DNA of 64,000 nt from Parvibaculum sp039973015 (GCF_039973015.1 NZ_JBDWLT010000006.1:28160-92159); one strand, 5' to 3'. Shown: positions 39,691 to 48,080, counted from the first letter of the stretch. Notes: generated from the letters alone by a model not told the origin. A program made the numbers and translations.

Positions 39691-40959
39691 TCATTTTTTC
39701 ATGCCCCGTCCCTTGACGATGGACTTGTCCCCGAATTTCGCACGGAGACGATCCATCGCCCGTTCGGCCTCCGCGCGACGTGTTGCGGCGGGATCGAGCA
39801 TGTCGGGCGGGTCGGCGAGATCGCCATCGGCGAGACCGGAAATCCCCACTCCCAGAAGACGAAAACTTGTCCCCGTGGTTTCGCGGGCAAGCATGGGCGA
39901 GGCGGTGCGGTAGATCACCTCGGCGAGCTGCGTCGGGTCGGGCAGGGTCTGATTGCGTGTACGGGTCTTGAAGTCGGCGGTCTTGAGTTTCAGTACGACG
40001 GTCGAGCCCGAAAGGCCGGCAGCCTTGGCGCGGGTGGCGACCTTGTCGCAGAGGGGCCAAAGAATGCGGTCGAGCTCGGCCCGGTCCGAGATGTCGCGCA
40101 TGAAGGTTGTTTCTGCAGAAATGCTTTTCGTCTCGTGGACGGGTTCGACATGGCGGCTGTCCAGTCCGCGCGAGAGACGGTAGAGGCGGCTTCCCATCGA
40201 GCCGAAGCGCGCCATGAGATCGTGTTCTTCCATCTTCTGAAGCTGGGAAATGCGGGTAATGCCCTCACGCGCGAGCTTTGTCTCCAGCGCCTTGCCGACA
40301 CCCCAGATCATGGACACGGGTTTACTGGCGAGGAAGGACAGCGTCTCCTCGCGGCCGATGACGGCGAAGCCGCGCGGCTTGTCGAGGTCGGAGGCCATCT
40401 TGGCGAGGAACTTGTTGTGGGAGAGGCCGACGGAAACGGTGATGCCGATCTCCTCCTCGATGCGCTTTGCGAGGCGCGCCATGCTGACGGCGGCGCTTGC
40501 GTGATGCAGGCGCTCGGTGCCGGAGAGATCGAGGAAGGCCTCGTCGATGGAGACGGGTTCGACGAGCGGCGTGAGGTCGCGCATGAGCGCGCGAACGTCG
40601 CGGGCGACCGCGACATATTTTGCCATGTCGGGTTTCAGCACGACGGCGTCGGGGCAGGCGGCGAGCGCCTTGAACATGGGCATGGCGGAGCGCACACCCC
40701 GGATGCGCGCGATGTAGCAGCAGGTGGAGACGACGCCGCGCGTGCCGCCGCCGATGATGAGCGGCTTGTCGCGAAGCTCCGGGTTGTCGCGCTTCTCGAC
40801 CGCAGCGTAGAAAGCATCGCAATCCATATGGGCGATGGTGAGCGAGCTGATCTCCGGGTGGAAGAGGAGACGCGGGCGGCGGCACGCAGGGCAACGCTCC
40901 GCGCCGTCCGGCACGGGAGAGAAGCAGTCGCGGCAGAAGCCTGTCGTTTCGTCGGTCAT
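39691..40959 (-). CDS. dinB: DNA polymerase IV with N-terminal zinc ribbon
   Basis: A 422-residue Y-family translesion polymerase. Residues 9-26 form a two-CxxC knuckle (C9, C12, C23, C26) fused in front of the polymerase. The palm has AHMDCDAFYAAVE (metal Asp) and VSIDEAFLDLSG (catalytic Asp-Glu), then VSVGLSHNKFLAKMASDLDKP, the helix-hairpin-helix region IWGVGKALETKLAREGI and the little-finger domain. The C-terminus DKSIVKGRGMKK ends without an obvious beta-clamp QLxLF motif; QLQKM near residue 260 lies inside the fold. The zinc-ribbon form is known in several alphaproteobacteria. Confidence 0.94.
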   Translation of the reverse strand: MTDETTGFCRDCFSPVPDGAERCPACRRPRLLFHPEISSLTIAHMDCDAFYAAVEKRDNPELRDKPLIIGGGTRGVVSTCCYIARIRGVRSAMPMFKALAACPDAVVLKPDMAKYVAVARDVRALMRDLTPLVEPVSIDEAFLDLSGTERLHHASAAVSMARLAKRIEEEIGITVSVGLSHNKFLAKMASDLDKPRGFAVIGREETLSFLASKPVSMIWGVGKALETKLAREGITRISQLQKMEEHDLMARFGSMGSRLYRLSRGLDSRHVEPVHETKSISAETTFMRDISDRAELDRILWPLCDKVATRAKAAGLSGSTVVLKLKTADFKTRTRNQTLPDPTQLAEVIYRTASPMLARETTGTSFRLLGVGISGLADGDLADPPDMLDPAATRRAEAERAMDRLRAKFGDKSIVKGRGMKK

Positions 40960-41170
40960 GGGGCGTTATGGGGGTGGACAGGATGATGTTTTGCCGGGAG
41001 TTTATCAGCAAAGCGGCCCGTCATTGCCGAATATCAAGGGCAATCGTTCCGGGGCAATCGCTCCGGGGCAAGGGCTTCAGAGAATTGAGGCTATAATCGG
41101 TTATCCCGATTGGGCTTTTGCGCCAGCAGGGCGTTGTGAGCCTAGCTGAACCCCGACCGAGGCTCCTGTC

Positions 41171-42229
41171 ATGAAACTCTTCGAATGCCAGCGCTGCGGG
41201 CAGACGCTCTATTTCGAGAACACCGAATGCGAGCGCTGCGGAAGCGCACTCGGGTTTCTGCCGGAGCAAATGCAACTGAGTGCGCTGTCGCCGGATGGCG
41301 AGACGTGTTTCCGGCCGCTGGCAAGACCGGGGCAGACGATGCGCTATTGCGCCAATGCCGCTTATGATGCCTGCAACTGGATGGTGCCCGCGGACGCGGC
41401 CAGCCCCTATTGCACGGCCTGCAGGCTGAACCGGACGGTGCCGGACCTCGGCATTGCCGAGAACGTACTGCTCTGGCGGCAGATCGAGACGGCGAAGCAT
41501 CGGCTCGTCTACGGGCTTCTGCGGCTGGGCCTGCCGGTCATCAGCAAGTTCGACGACCGCGAGCGGGGCATCGCCTTCGACTTTCTCTCTGGGCCAGCCG
41601 CGCCGGGAACGGCGGAAGAGCCCGTTACCACCGGCCATCGCAGCGGCCTCATCACGATCGATGTGGCGGAAGCGGACGACGCCGTGCGGGAGCGCAACCG
41701 GCGCGACATGGCGGAGCCCTACCGGACGCTGCTCGGTCATTTCCGGCACGAGATCGGGCATTACTACTGGGACCGGCTGGTGCGCGACACGGTTTGGCAC
41801 GCATCGTTCCGCGAGATGTTCGGGGACGAAAGGCGGAACTACGGCGAGGCGCTGGCGGCTCATTACGCCAATGGCTCACCGGCCAACTGGCAGGAGAGCT
41901 ATATCAGCACCTATGCGAGTTCTCATCCCTGGGAGGACTTCGCCGAAAGCTGGGCGCATTACCTGCATATCGTCGACACGCTGGAGACGGCGGATGCGTT
42001 CGGGCTGAAGATTCATCCGCAGGTGGCCGATGCCAGGGAGACGGACTTCCGCTGCTACAAGGCGGCGGATTTCGACACGATCATGGCGGCATGGACGCCG
42101 CTCACGGCGACCGTCAACAGCCTCAACCAGAGCATGGGGCAGGACGATCTCTACCCGTTCGTGCTGTCCCCGACGGTGGCGGGGAAACTACGCTTCGTGC
42201 ACGGATTGATTTACGGCGCGAGCCTGTAG
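41171..42229 (+). CDS. zinc-ribbon putative metallopeptidase
   Basis: A 352-residue protein of the PF10005-type family. The N-terminal zinc ribbon is CxxC-x10-CxxC (6, 9, 20, 23), followed by a second cysteine cluster (46, 60, 68, 81, 84). The predicted catalytic centre is HEIGHYYW (H193, E194, H197), a classic HExxH, with a downstream EDFAESWAHYLHI Glu as probable third ligand. The family has no characterised substrate. Family members sometimes accompany transglutaminase/alpha-E genes, which are absent here. It is divergent from dinB (211-bp gap without other features). Confidence 0.86.
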   Translation: MKLFECQRCGQTLYFENTECERCGSALGFLPEQMQLSALSPDGETCFRPLARPGQTMRYCANAAYDACNWMVPADAASPYCTACRLNRTVPDLGIAENVLLWRQIETAKHRLVYGLLRLGLPVISKFDDRERGIAFDFLSGPAAPGTAEEPVTTGHRSGLITIDVAEADDAVRERNRRDMAEPYRTLLGHFRHEIGHYYWDRLVRDTVWHASFREMFGDERRNYGEALAAHYANGSPANWQESYISTYASSHPWEDFAESWAHYLHIVDTLETADAFGLKIHPQVADARETDFRCYKAADFDTIMAAWTPLTATVNSLNQSMGQDDLYPFVLSPTVAGKLRFVHGLIYGASL

Positions 42230-42238
42230 TCCGGCAGG

Positions 42239-43141
42239 CTAATCGGCTATGCACGCGCCATTCTGGCGGCGATAGGGCGAGCTGCATTCCCAGTCATTGC
42301 CGGAATAATCCAGATGCGCATTGCCGGGGAGGACGAGTTTTTCACAGGCCTTTCCGCTCGACCGGAAGCCGCGATTGCAGGCCCAGCCCTCTCCATAGGC
42401 CGTTCCGCTCAGATAGGCGTTCTCTGGAGGCACGATCGCCTTGCAGGCGTTGTCGACCGCGCGGAAATTCCGGTCGCAATCCCAGCCTTTGCCGATTGTC
42501 GATTCGGAAAGAAAGCCGTTCTCCGGCGGAATGACCGGGGAGCAGGTGCTGCCGGTGGTGCGGTAGCCGCGCTCGCATTCCCAGCCGATGCCATAGCTGG
42601 TGTTTGTCGCGAAGGCGTTTTCGGGAATGACGACTGCGACGCAGCCGGTTCTATCGGCGCGATATCCGCGGTCGCACTTCCAGCTGTCGCCATAAGTCGA
42701 TTCCACGAGATATCCATTCGCAGGGACTTCGACCTCGACACAGGATTCTCCGGTGCTCTTGAAGCCGCGTTCGCAATTCCATTGATCGCCGGCGGATGTC
42801 AGGTAGGCATTGGCGGGTATGACGATGGGGACGCAGGCTTCATTATCCCGGCGGAAGCCGCGATCGCATGACCACTTGTTGCCGTAGGAGGAGGCGCGGG
42901 CATGTCCGTTCTCGGGAACGGTCACAACAAGGCAGGCACCGCCGGCCTTGCGGAAGCCGTCATTGCATAACCATCCGTTGCCGAAGCTCATCTTTCGTGC
43001 GTTTTCGGGGATGCCTGCGGCTGAAGAGCCTGTCTGCGCCTGCTTTGCCTCCTGCGCGGCCGCGGGCGAGAGATAAAACACGGCAGGAAGCAAGGCCGCG
43101 ATCGTCAAAAGACGCAGAGCCTTCAAAAGCCGGTGTTTCAT
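42239..43141 (-). CDS. exported cysteine-rich protein with eight tandem repeats
   Basis: 300 residues. A signal peptide (about 8-29, LRLLTIAALLPAVFYLSPAAA) is followed by eight consecutive ~32-residue repeats that fill the rest of the protein. Consensus: P-x-N-(A/G)-x(5-8)-Y/SG-x-x-W-x-C-x-x-(G/N)-(F/Y)-(R/K)-x(4-6)-C-x(3). Every unit has exactly two cysteines, 16 in all, so eight intra-repeat disulfides are likely. No enzymatic motif is visible. The fold looks like an extended rod of small disulfide-stapled units suited to binding or structural roles in the periplasm or outside the cell. A 45-residue gene precedes it on the same strand. Confidence 0.85.
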   Translation of the reverse strand: MKHRLLKALRLLTIAALLPAVFYLSPAAAQEAKQAQTGSSAAGIPENARKMSFGNGWLCNDGFRKAGGACLVVTVPENGHARASSYGNKWSCDRGFRRDNEACVPIVIPANAYLTSAGDQWNCERGFKSTGESCVEVEVPANGYLVESTYGDSWKCDRGYRADRTGCVAVVIPENAFATNTSYGIGWECERGYRTTGSTCSPVIPPENGFLSESTIGKGWDCDRNFRAVDNACKAIVPPENAYLSGTAYGEGWACNRGFRSSGKACEKLVLPGNAHLDYSGNDWECSSPYRRQNGACIAD

Positions 43142-43212
43142 GCAAATTCCGTTTCGCGGGTTTCGGGGAGGCAGGTAGATGCGGAGAGGACGTCTACCCC
43201 TCCGCGATGCAT

Positions 43213-43350
43213 TCAGGACTTCTTGGCGTCGTTGGCCGGGGCGGCGGTCTTTTCCGCTGCCGGAACCGGAGCGCCCGCGACGGCGGGATCCTTCACGGCG
43301 TGTTCCTTGTTTTCCGGCTTATTTTCCGTCTTCGGTTCAGTTTTGATCAT
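43213..43350 (-). CDS. small charged/proline-alanine-rich protein (45 aa)
   Basis: A 45-codon frame beginning MIKTEPKTENKPENKEHA and ending TAAPANDAKKS, rich in Lys, Glu, Pro and Ala, with no hydrophobic segment. It lies 71 bases upstream of the cysteine-repeat gene on the same strand, at the end of an AT-rich promoter-like stretch (43351-43470), so it would be the first gene of that transcript. The composition is of an intrinsically disordered protein. The ribosome site is weak (GAAAG). It could be a real small protein or a leader peptide. Confidence 0.5.
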   Translation of the reverse strand: MIKTEPKTENKPENKEHAVKDPAVAGAPVPAAEKTAAPANDAKKS

Positions 43351-43491
43351 GATTTTTACTTTCTTTTCACAGAAAATATTTGCCTGTGATTAATAGAAGT
43401 GGTGACTGTTAAGATAACAATCAACGTATATAAGATTTATACGGAATATATTATTGTAGACATTTGCTGTTTTGGCGCGATCAGGCGGGCG

Positions 43492-44391
43492 CTACCGGGC
43501 AGGCCAGAGCCAGGCCGCACCGCGCACACCGCTCGCATCGCCATGTTTGTGGCGGGCGAGACGGGTTTCCACCGTGTCGGAGAAGACGTAGGCGCCCCAG
43601 CGGGCGGGGACTTCGTCGTAGAGGGCGGCGATGTTCGACATGCCGCCGCCCAGCACGATCACATGGGGATCGAGAATATTGATGACATGGGCAAGTGCGC
43701 GGGCGAGGCGATCCGCATAGCGCCGGAGCGCGAGGCGGGCGGGGCGGTCGCCACCCTCCGCCGCCGCGACGATGGCCTCCGGCGAGAGGGCCTCGCGCGT
43801 GTCGAGCATATAGTCGGCCGCGAAGCCCGGACCCGAAAGCCAGCTTTCAATGCAGCCCTTCTTGCCGCAATAGCATTCCGGCCCCGGCATCTCGTCCGGC
43901 AGGACGAAGGGGAGCGAATTGTGCCCCCATTCACCGGCAATGGCGTTTGGTCCCGAAAGGAGCGCGCCATTGACGACGATGCCGCCGCCGACGCCCGTGC
44001 CGAGGATGACGCCGAAGACGGAGGCAGCGCCCGCTGCCGCGCCATCGGTTGCTTCGGACAGGGCGAAGCAATCGGCGTCGTTGGCGAGGCGGACTTCGCG
44101 GCCGAGTGCGGCTTCGAGATCGCGCCCGAAGGGATGGCCGATGAGCCAGGTGCTGTTCGCGTTTTTCACAAGGCCGGTGGCGGGCGAGACGATGCCGGGC
44201 ATGCCGATGCCGATAGTGCCCTGCTCACCGGCTTCCGCTTCGAGCGCGGCGGCGAGATCGCGGATCGCGGCGATGGTGGCGGCATAATCGCCGCGCGGCG
44301 AGGCGACGCGCTTGCGGGTGCGTTCATTGCCGCTGTCGTCGAGGACGATGCCTTCGATCTTGGTGCCGCCGAGGTCTATGCCGATGCGCAT
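43492..44391 (-). CDS. ROK family sugar kinase
   Basis: A 299-residue kinase. The N-terminal phosphate motif is MRIGIDLGGTKIEG, the catalytic Asp region is VRLANDADCFALSEA, and GVILGTGVGGGIVVNGALLSGPN follows. The zinc-binding ROK motif is WGHNSLPF...CYCGKKGCIESWLSGPG (His plus three Cys). No DNA-binding domain precedes it, so it is an enzyme, most like fructokinase/glucokinase (Mak/NagK type). The sugar cannot be decided. It is a single gene; the AT-rich region 43395-43470 lies beyond its 3' end. Confidence 0.93.
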   Translation of the reverse strand: MRIGIDLGGTKIEGIVLDDSGNERTRKRVASPRGDYAATIAAIRDLAAALEAEAGEQGTIGIGMPGIVSPATGLVKNANSTWLIGHPFGRDLEAALGREVRLANDADCFALSEATDGAAAGAASVFGVILGTGVGGGIVVNGALLSGPNAIAGEWGHNSLPFVLPDEMPGPECYCGKKGCIESWLSGPGFAADYMLDTREALSPEAIVAAAEGGDRPARLALRRYADRLARALAHVINILDPHVIVLGGGMSNIAALYDEVPARWGAYVFSDTVETRLARHKHGDASGVRGAAWLWPAR

Positions 44392-44467
44392 TCCGGGAAT
44401 CCCTTTTTTCGCGGAGGATAGCAGGTTTGGAAATCACGCAGAGACGGAGAGGGAGGAAAAATGAGGT

Positions 44468-44493
44468 GTCATCCCGGCTTTCGCCGGGATGAC
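44468..44493. repeat. dispersed palindrome GTCATCCCGG type
   Basis: GTCATCCCGGC-TTTC-GCCGGGATGAC is a perfect 11-bp-arm hairpin of a kind seen between genes in many proteobacteria. The gap 44392-44611 holds only this and the next repeat. Confidence 0.85.
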
Positions 44494-44564
44494 AATTTTG
44501 TTTTTGGTTTTTGTCGTGCCTCAAGGGGAAGAGTCTTTTTCTGACGCCGCTTTGCGGCTTCTGG

Positions 44565-44587
44565 ATTGCCGGGTCAAGCCCGGCAAT
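44565..44587. repeat. dispersed palindrome ATTGCCGGG type
   Basis: ATTGCCGGG-TCAAG-CCCGGCAAT, a perfect 9-bp-arm hairpin, 72 bases from the previous palindrome. It is the second member of the same common class of intergenic repeats. Confidence 0.8.
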
Positions 44588-44611
44588 GACGTTTCCATTT
44601 TATCATGTCTT

Positions 44612-45373
44612 CTAGAAACCCTCCGTGTCCAGACGTTCCTCGATGAAGCGGCGGGCGGCGGGCCATTCGGTGGTGTGGAAATGGCTGTCGGGGGCCTGGC
44701 CGAGCAATTTCGCGAGGCGGGGGTCGGCGATGAAGTGGATGAGATGCGTTGGCGCGTGGGCCCTGGCGACCGAGGCGATGTTGTGCGGGATGTCGTCGAG
44801 AAAGACGACCGGCGCTTCCACCATCTCGGCGAGGCGGCGGACGGCGCCGCCCTTCAGCCCCTTGTTCGCGATGACGGGATAGGGCAATCCTTGCGCGGCG
44901 AGCGATGCCTCGCGGCGGGGCTTTGCTTCAATCGGCACGTTGGTCAGGATGACGATCTGCGCGCGCTCCGAGAGGGCGGCCAGCGCATCGACCGCGCCGG
45001 GCACGACGTCGAGATCATGCGCGGAAGCGGCGAAGAAGGCATCGAGCAGGGCGGGCATCCCGGCGGGCGGCACGGGCTCGTCCGTGCCCTTGCGCTTGAT
45101 GTTGCCGGAAAGGGCGAAGCTCCGAAGGTCGATCCAGAGATCCTGCGTGTCGAGGTAGCGTTCGAGGCCGACCATGAACTGCAGCAGCACCTCGTCGGCG
45201 TCGGAGACGATGAGCGGGCGGCCGCGCGTGAGCGTCAGCGCGTCGATCTGGGGGATGGTGGCGGCATCGACGGCGAGGGGATCGCGCATCGCGGCATCGC
45301 CGGTGCGCATATCGGGCCGGGGGCCGGAGACTTCGCTTGCCGTGGCGCCCGGGTCATCCTTGATGCTGCTCAT
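44612..45373 (-). CDS. HAD superfamily hydrolase
   Basis: A 253-residue haloacid-dehalogenase-fold protein. Motif I reads VSDADEVLLQF (nucleophile Asp in D-A-D), motif II VILTNVPIEAK with a following basic segment, and motif IV VVFLDDIPHNI. The DADE motif and long N-terminal tail set it apart from sugar phosphatases; the subfamily is not recognised. The start was set at 45373, because that ATG overlaps the DUF3572 stop in ATGA and has AGGTGG seven bases upstream. Substrate unknown. Confidence 0.86.
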   Translation of the reverse strand: MSSIKDDPGATASEVSGPRPDMRTGDAAMRDPLAVDAATIPQIDALTLTRGRPLIVSDADEVLLQFMVGLERYLDTQDLWIDLRSFALSGNIKRKGTDEPVPPAGMPALLDAFFAASAHDLDVVPGAVDALAALSERAQIVILTNVPIEAKPRREASLAAQGLPYPVIANKGLKGGAVRRLAEMVEAPVVFLDDIPHNIASVARAHAPTHLIHFIADPRLAKLLGQAPDSHFHTTEWPAARRFIEERLDTEGF

Positions 45374-45690
45374 GTCCATTCCACCTGTTCGCCGCCGGGG
45401 AGCGCCTGACGCGCGCGGCCGGGAAGGCGGGGATCCAGTTCTTCCGATTCGCAGAAAGCGAGAAGGCGGGCTTCATCGGCCAGCAGAAAATCGAGAATCG
45501 CGCCCAGAAACTCCGCTTCGCCCGCGCGGGAGCGCAATTCATCGACCGAAAGGCCGGAAAGGGCAAGGAAATCGCCCAGAAGGTCTTCATCGGCGGCGAT
45601 GTGGCCAAGGGCGCGGATGGCCAGCAATTCGGCCTCGTCTTTCGTCATAAGCAGGATTTTCCCGGGCTTTGCGCCAGAAGAAGGCGGCAT
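45370..45690 (-). CDS. DUF3572 family protein
   Basis: A small all-helical protein (106 residues from this start, 92 from the ATG at 45647). The conserved core AELLAIRALGHIAADEDLLGDFLALSGLSVDELRSRA...FLGAILDFLLADEARLLAFCE is the DUF3572 signature, found almost only in alphaproteobacteria. It is translationally coupled to the HAD gene through a four-base overlap. No function is known. Upstream it is divergent to divK across 191 bp. Confidence 0.85.
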   Translation of the reverse strand: MPPSSGAKPGKILLMTKDEAELLAIRALGHIAADEDLLGDFLALSGLSVDELRSRAGEAEFLGAILDFLLADEARLLAFCESEELDPRLPGRARQALPGGEQVEWT

Positions 45691-45881
45691 GGACACGCAA
45701 ACTTAATCATAGCGGGTCTTAAATGAAAAACCCCCGGAAAGCTGCGGCTTCGAGCCCCGGGATTAAAGACTTAGTTAAGGATATTCGGGTCATATGGCCC
45801 ATATAAGCAGAGTCGCCATTCCCGACCGGGAACCGGCAAATCGGGCGCAGGGTCGCCCGGCACAGGTGGAGTTCTGGAGCT

Positions 45882-46256
45882 ATGGACGCAATGTCTAAGA
45901 AGGTCCTGATCGTCGAAGACAATGAGCTCAACATGAAGCTCTTCCACGATCTTCTGGATGCGCATGGTTACGAAACGCTGCAGACGCGCGACGGAATCGA
46001 GGCGCTTGAAATCGCGCGCACGAACCGCCCGGACCTGATCCTCATGGACATCCAGCTGCCGGAAGTTTCCGGGCTCGAAGTCACGAAGTGGATCAAGGAA
46101 GACGACAACCTGCGCGCCATTCCCGTTGTCGCCGTCACCGCTTTCGCGATGAAGGGCGACGAAGAGAAGATTCGCGAGGGCGGCTGCGAGGCCTATATCT
46201 CCAAGCCGATCTCGGTGACGCAGTTCCTCGAAACGGTTCAGCGTTTCCTCCGTTAA
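45882..46256 (+). CDS. divK: response regulator DivK
   Basis: A single-domain receiver that controls the DivJ/PleC-DivL-CckA cascade and thereby CtrA and asymmetric division. It is 124 residues; KVLIVEDNELNMKLFHDLLDAHGYETLQT is nearly diagnostic. The phospho-acceptor Asp is in LILMDIQLP (D56), with VTAFAMKGDEEKI (Thr switch) and SKPISV (Lys). The ATG at 45891 (MSKKVL) may be the true start by comparison with the usual N-terminus. It is followed after 27 bases by pleD, the standard alphaproteobacterial operon. Confidence 0.96.
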   Translation: MDAMSKKVLIVEDNELNMKLFHDLLDAHGYETLQTRDGIEALEIARTNRPDLILMDIQLPEVSGLEVTKWIKEDDNLRAIPVVAVTAFAMKGDEEKIREGGCEAYISKPISVTQFLETVQRFLR

Positions 46257-46283
46257 GCGCCTCCAGGCAAGCACGAGGCACCA

Positions 46284-47654
46284 GTGACTGCTCGCGTACT
46301 CATTGTCGACGACGTTCCCGCGAACCTGAAGCTGCTCGACGCAAAGCTGACGGCCGAATATTTCGACGTGTTCAAGGCGAGCTCGGGTCCGGAAGCGCTG
46401 GAGGCTGCGAAGGAGCAGCAGCCGGACATCATTCTGCTCGACGTGATGATGCCGGGCATGGACGGGTTCGAGGTCTGCCGCCGCCTGAAGGCGATGCCGG
46501 AGACGGAACATATCCCCGTCGTCATGGTGACCGCGCTCGACCAGCCGAAGGACCGCGTGCAGGGCCTTGAAGCGGGCGCCGACGATTTTCTCACCAAGCC
46601 GCTCAACGATCTCGCGCTGTTTGCGCGCGTACGCAGTCTTGTGCGCCTGAAGATGGTGACGGACGAGCTTCGCATGCGCGAGGCGACGGGGCAGCGCATC
46701 GGCGCGCTTTCGGCGACCGGCGACAACTTCCTGATGTCGGAGCCCGGCCGGATCGCCGTTATCGACGACAGGCCGACCTCGCTGAAGCGCATCACGGAGA
46801 CGCTGGCCAGCGAACACAATGTTACCGTTGCCGAAAGCCAGGAAGAACTCATTCAGCTTGCCTCGACAGGCGATTTCGATCTGCACATCATCAGCCTGAC
46901 GCTCCAGGAATATGACGGGCTGCGGCTTTGCTCGCAGCTTCGCTCGCTGGAAGCGACGCGGCAGGCGCCGATCCTCGTCATCGTGGAAGAGGGCGATACG
47001 CCGCGGCTCGTGCGCGCGCTCGACATGGGCGTGAACGACTATCTGGTGCGGCCGGTGGAGCGGAATGAACTCGTGGCGCGGGCGCGCAGCCAGCTTCGCC
47101 GCAAACGCTATCAGGATTATCTGCGCGACAAGTTCCAGCAGGGGCTGGAGCTTGCGATCACGGACGGGCTGACCGGGCTCTATAATCGCCGCTACATGGA
47201 AGGCCATCTCGCGACGCTGGTCGACGACGCGGCGAATACAGGCAAGTCGGTGGCGCTGCTGATTTTCGATATCGATTACTTCAAGGCGGTCAACGACACC
47301 TATGGCCATGCGGCGGGCGACATGGTGCTCAAGGAATTCGCAAGGCGGGTTTCGTGCAATGTGCGCGGCGTCGATCTCACCTGCCGGCTTGGCGGCGAGG
47401 AATTCGTGGTCGTGATGCCCGACACGGATATCGGCTATGCGATGTCGGTCGCCGAACGGCTCCGGCAGAACGTGGCGATGAAGCCGTTCACGCTGGACGA
47501 AGAGGGCCGGACGATCGATGTGACGGTGAGTATCGGCATTGCCGTGACCCATGGACCGGCGGACGATGCGGGGAAGCTCCTCGAACGCGCCGACCAGGGG
47601 CTCTACCGCGCCAAGCGGGACGGGCGGAACCGCGTGGTTGCCGAGGCGGCGTAA
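46284..47654 (+). CDS. pleD: diguanylate cyclase response regulator PleD
   Basis: A cyclic di-GMP synthase controlling polar development. It is 456 residues in REC-REC-GGDEF order. REC1 has phospho-acceptor D53 (IILLDVMMPG) and the TKP Lys. REC2 (about 153-270, RIAVIDDRPTSLKRI) lacks an acceptor Asp at the usual place and serves for dimerisation. The GGDEF domain starts near ITDGLTGLYNRRYME; its active loop is GGEEF (370-374) with I-site RGVD (361-364), so product inhibition is retained. It is co-transcribed with divK. Confidence 0.97.
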   Translation: MTARVLIVDDVPANLKLLDAKLTAEYFDVFKASSGPEALEAAKEQQPDIILLDVMMPGMDGFEVCRRLKAMPETEHIPVVMVTALDQPKDRVQGLEAGADDFLTKPLNDLALFARVRSLVRLKMVTDELRMREATGQRIGALSATGDNFLMSEPGRIAVIDDRPTSLKRITETLASEHNVTVAESQEELIQLASTGDFDLHIISLTLQEYDGLRLCSQLRSLEATRQAPILVIVEEGDTPRLVRALDMGVNDYLVRPVERNELVARARSQLRRKRYQDYLRDKFQQGLELAITDGLTGLYNRRYMEGHLATLVDDAANTGKSVALLIFDIDYFKAVNDTYGHAAGDMVLKEFARRVSCNVRGVDLTCRLGGEEFVVVMPDTDIGYAMSVAERLRQNVAMKPFTLDEEGRTIDVTVSIGIAVTHGPADDAGKLLERADQGLYRAKRDGRNRVVAEAA

Positions 47655-47889
47655 GCCCTCGTTTTCATTTCAGACAAGTCATACAGAATTCGAGAAGTCT
47701 TCTTCGAGACTTCGGGGAGATTTCGCGCGCGCCAGCATTCATTAACCTTAAAAATTCATGGTTGATGAAGTTGAAAGCGCTGTGAGGCCCGTCAAGACGC
47801 TCTCTGTGCTTTATTGGGACAATGCGGTGTGGTAGGTTTTAATGACGATCATCGTTTCGCTGCCAGCGTCTTTCCCGCTCTTGCTGGGG

Positions 47890-48037
47890 GGTGAGTCGGG
47901 AAAATCCGGGCAGCGATATGTGTCCTCGTGGGGCGCTCAGGTCCGCCGCATCTCCTGGGTCCGCGAGGCACGGCCGGCCGGGGCGTGGTTGTGGAGTGGC
48001 CTCCTCTGATAAGCTGCGATTTCCCGGTCGGCCACCT
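47890..48037 (+). ncRNA. candidate structured RNA upstream of a terminator
   Basis: The 459-bp gap between pleD and rpmG (47655-48113) holds no supportable protein gene. Within it, GCAGC (47910-47914) pairs with GCTGC (48014-48018); GGGAAAATC (47898-47906) pairs with GATTTCCC (48019-48026), with one bulge; and GGTG (47890-47893) pairs with CACC (48034-48037). The result is an end-to-end rod of ~148 nt with a large, GC-rich internal part, ending ten bases before a strong plus-strand terminator. The shape recalls 6S-type RNAs, but the signature sequences of 6S, SRP, RNase P and tmRNA were not recognised. Direction is inferred from the terminator's T run. Confidence 0.45.
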
Positions 48038-48046
48038 ATAAACGGA

Positions 48047-48080
48047 AAGAGCCGGTTCCAAAAGGAACCGGCTCTTTTTC
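48047..48080 (+). terminator. strong terminator between pleD and rpmG
   Basis: AAAGAGCCGGTTCC, AAAA loop, then GGAACCGGCTCTTTTT: a 14-bp perfect stem with a T5 tail on the plus strand. On the minus strand it ends 33 bases after rpmG and may also serve that gene. Confidence 0.92.

Noticed and set aside
44468..44587. Short palindromes as a CRISPR array
   Set aside because: Only two different hairpins with no repeat-spacer periodicity and no cas genes nearby.
45763..45778. TTAA-N8-TTAA upstream of divK as a CtrA site
   Set aside because: Spacing is eight, not seven, bases; kept out of the feature list.
45771..47552. A long minus-strand frame opposite divK-pleD
   Set aside because: Antisense shadow; the plus strand encodes intact DivK and PleD with all catalytic residues.
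47880..48080. Known RNA (6S, SRP, RNase P or tmRNA) between pleD and rpmG
   Set aside because: The signature sequences of these RNAs were not recognised; only a generic structured-RNA candidate is reported.
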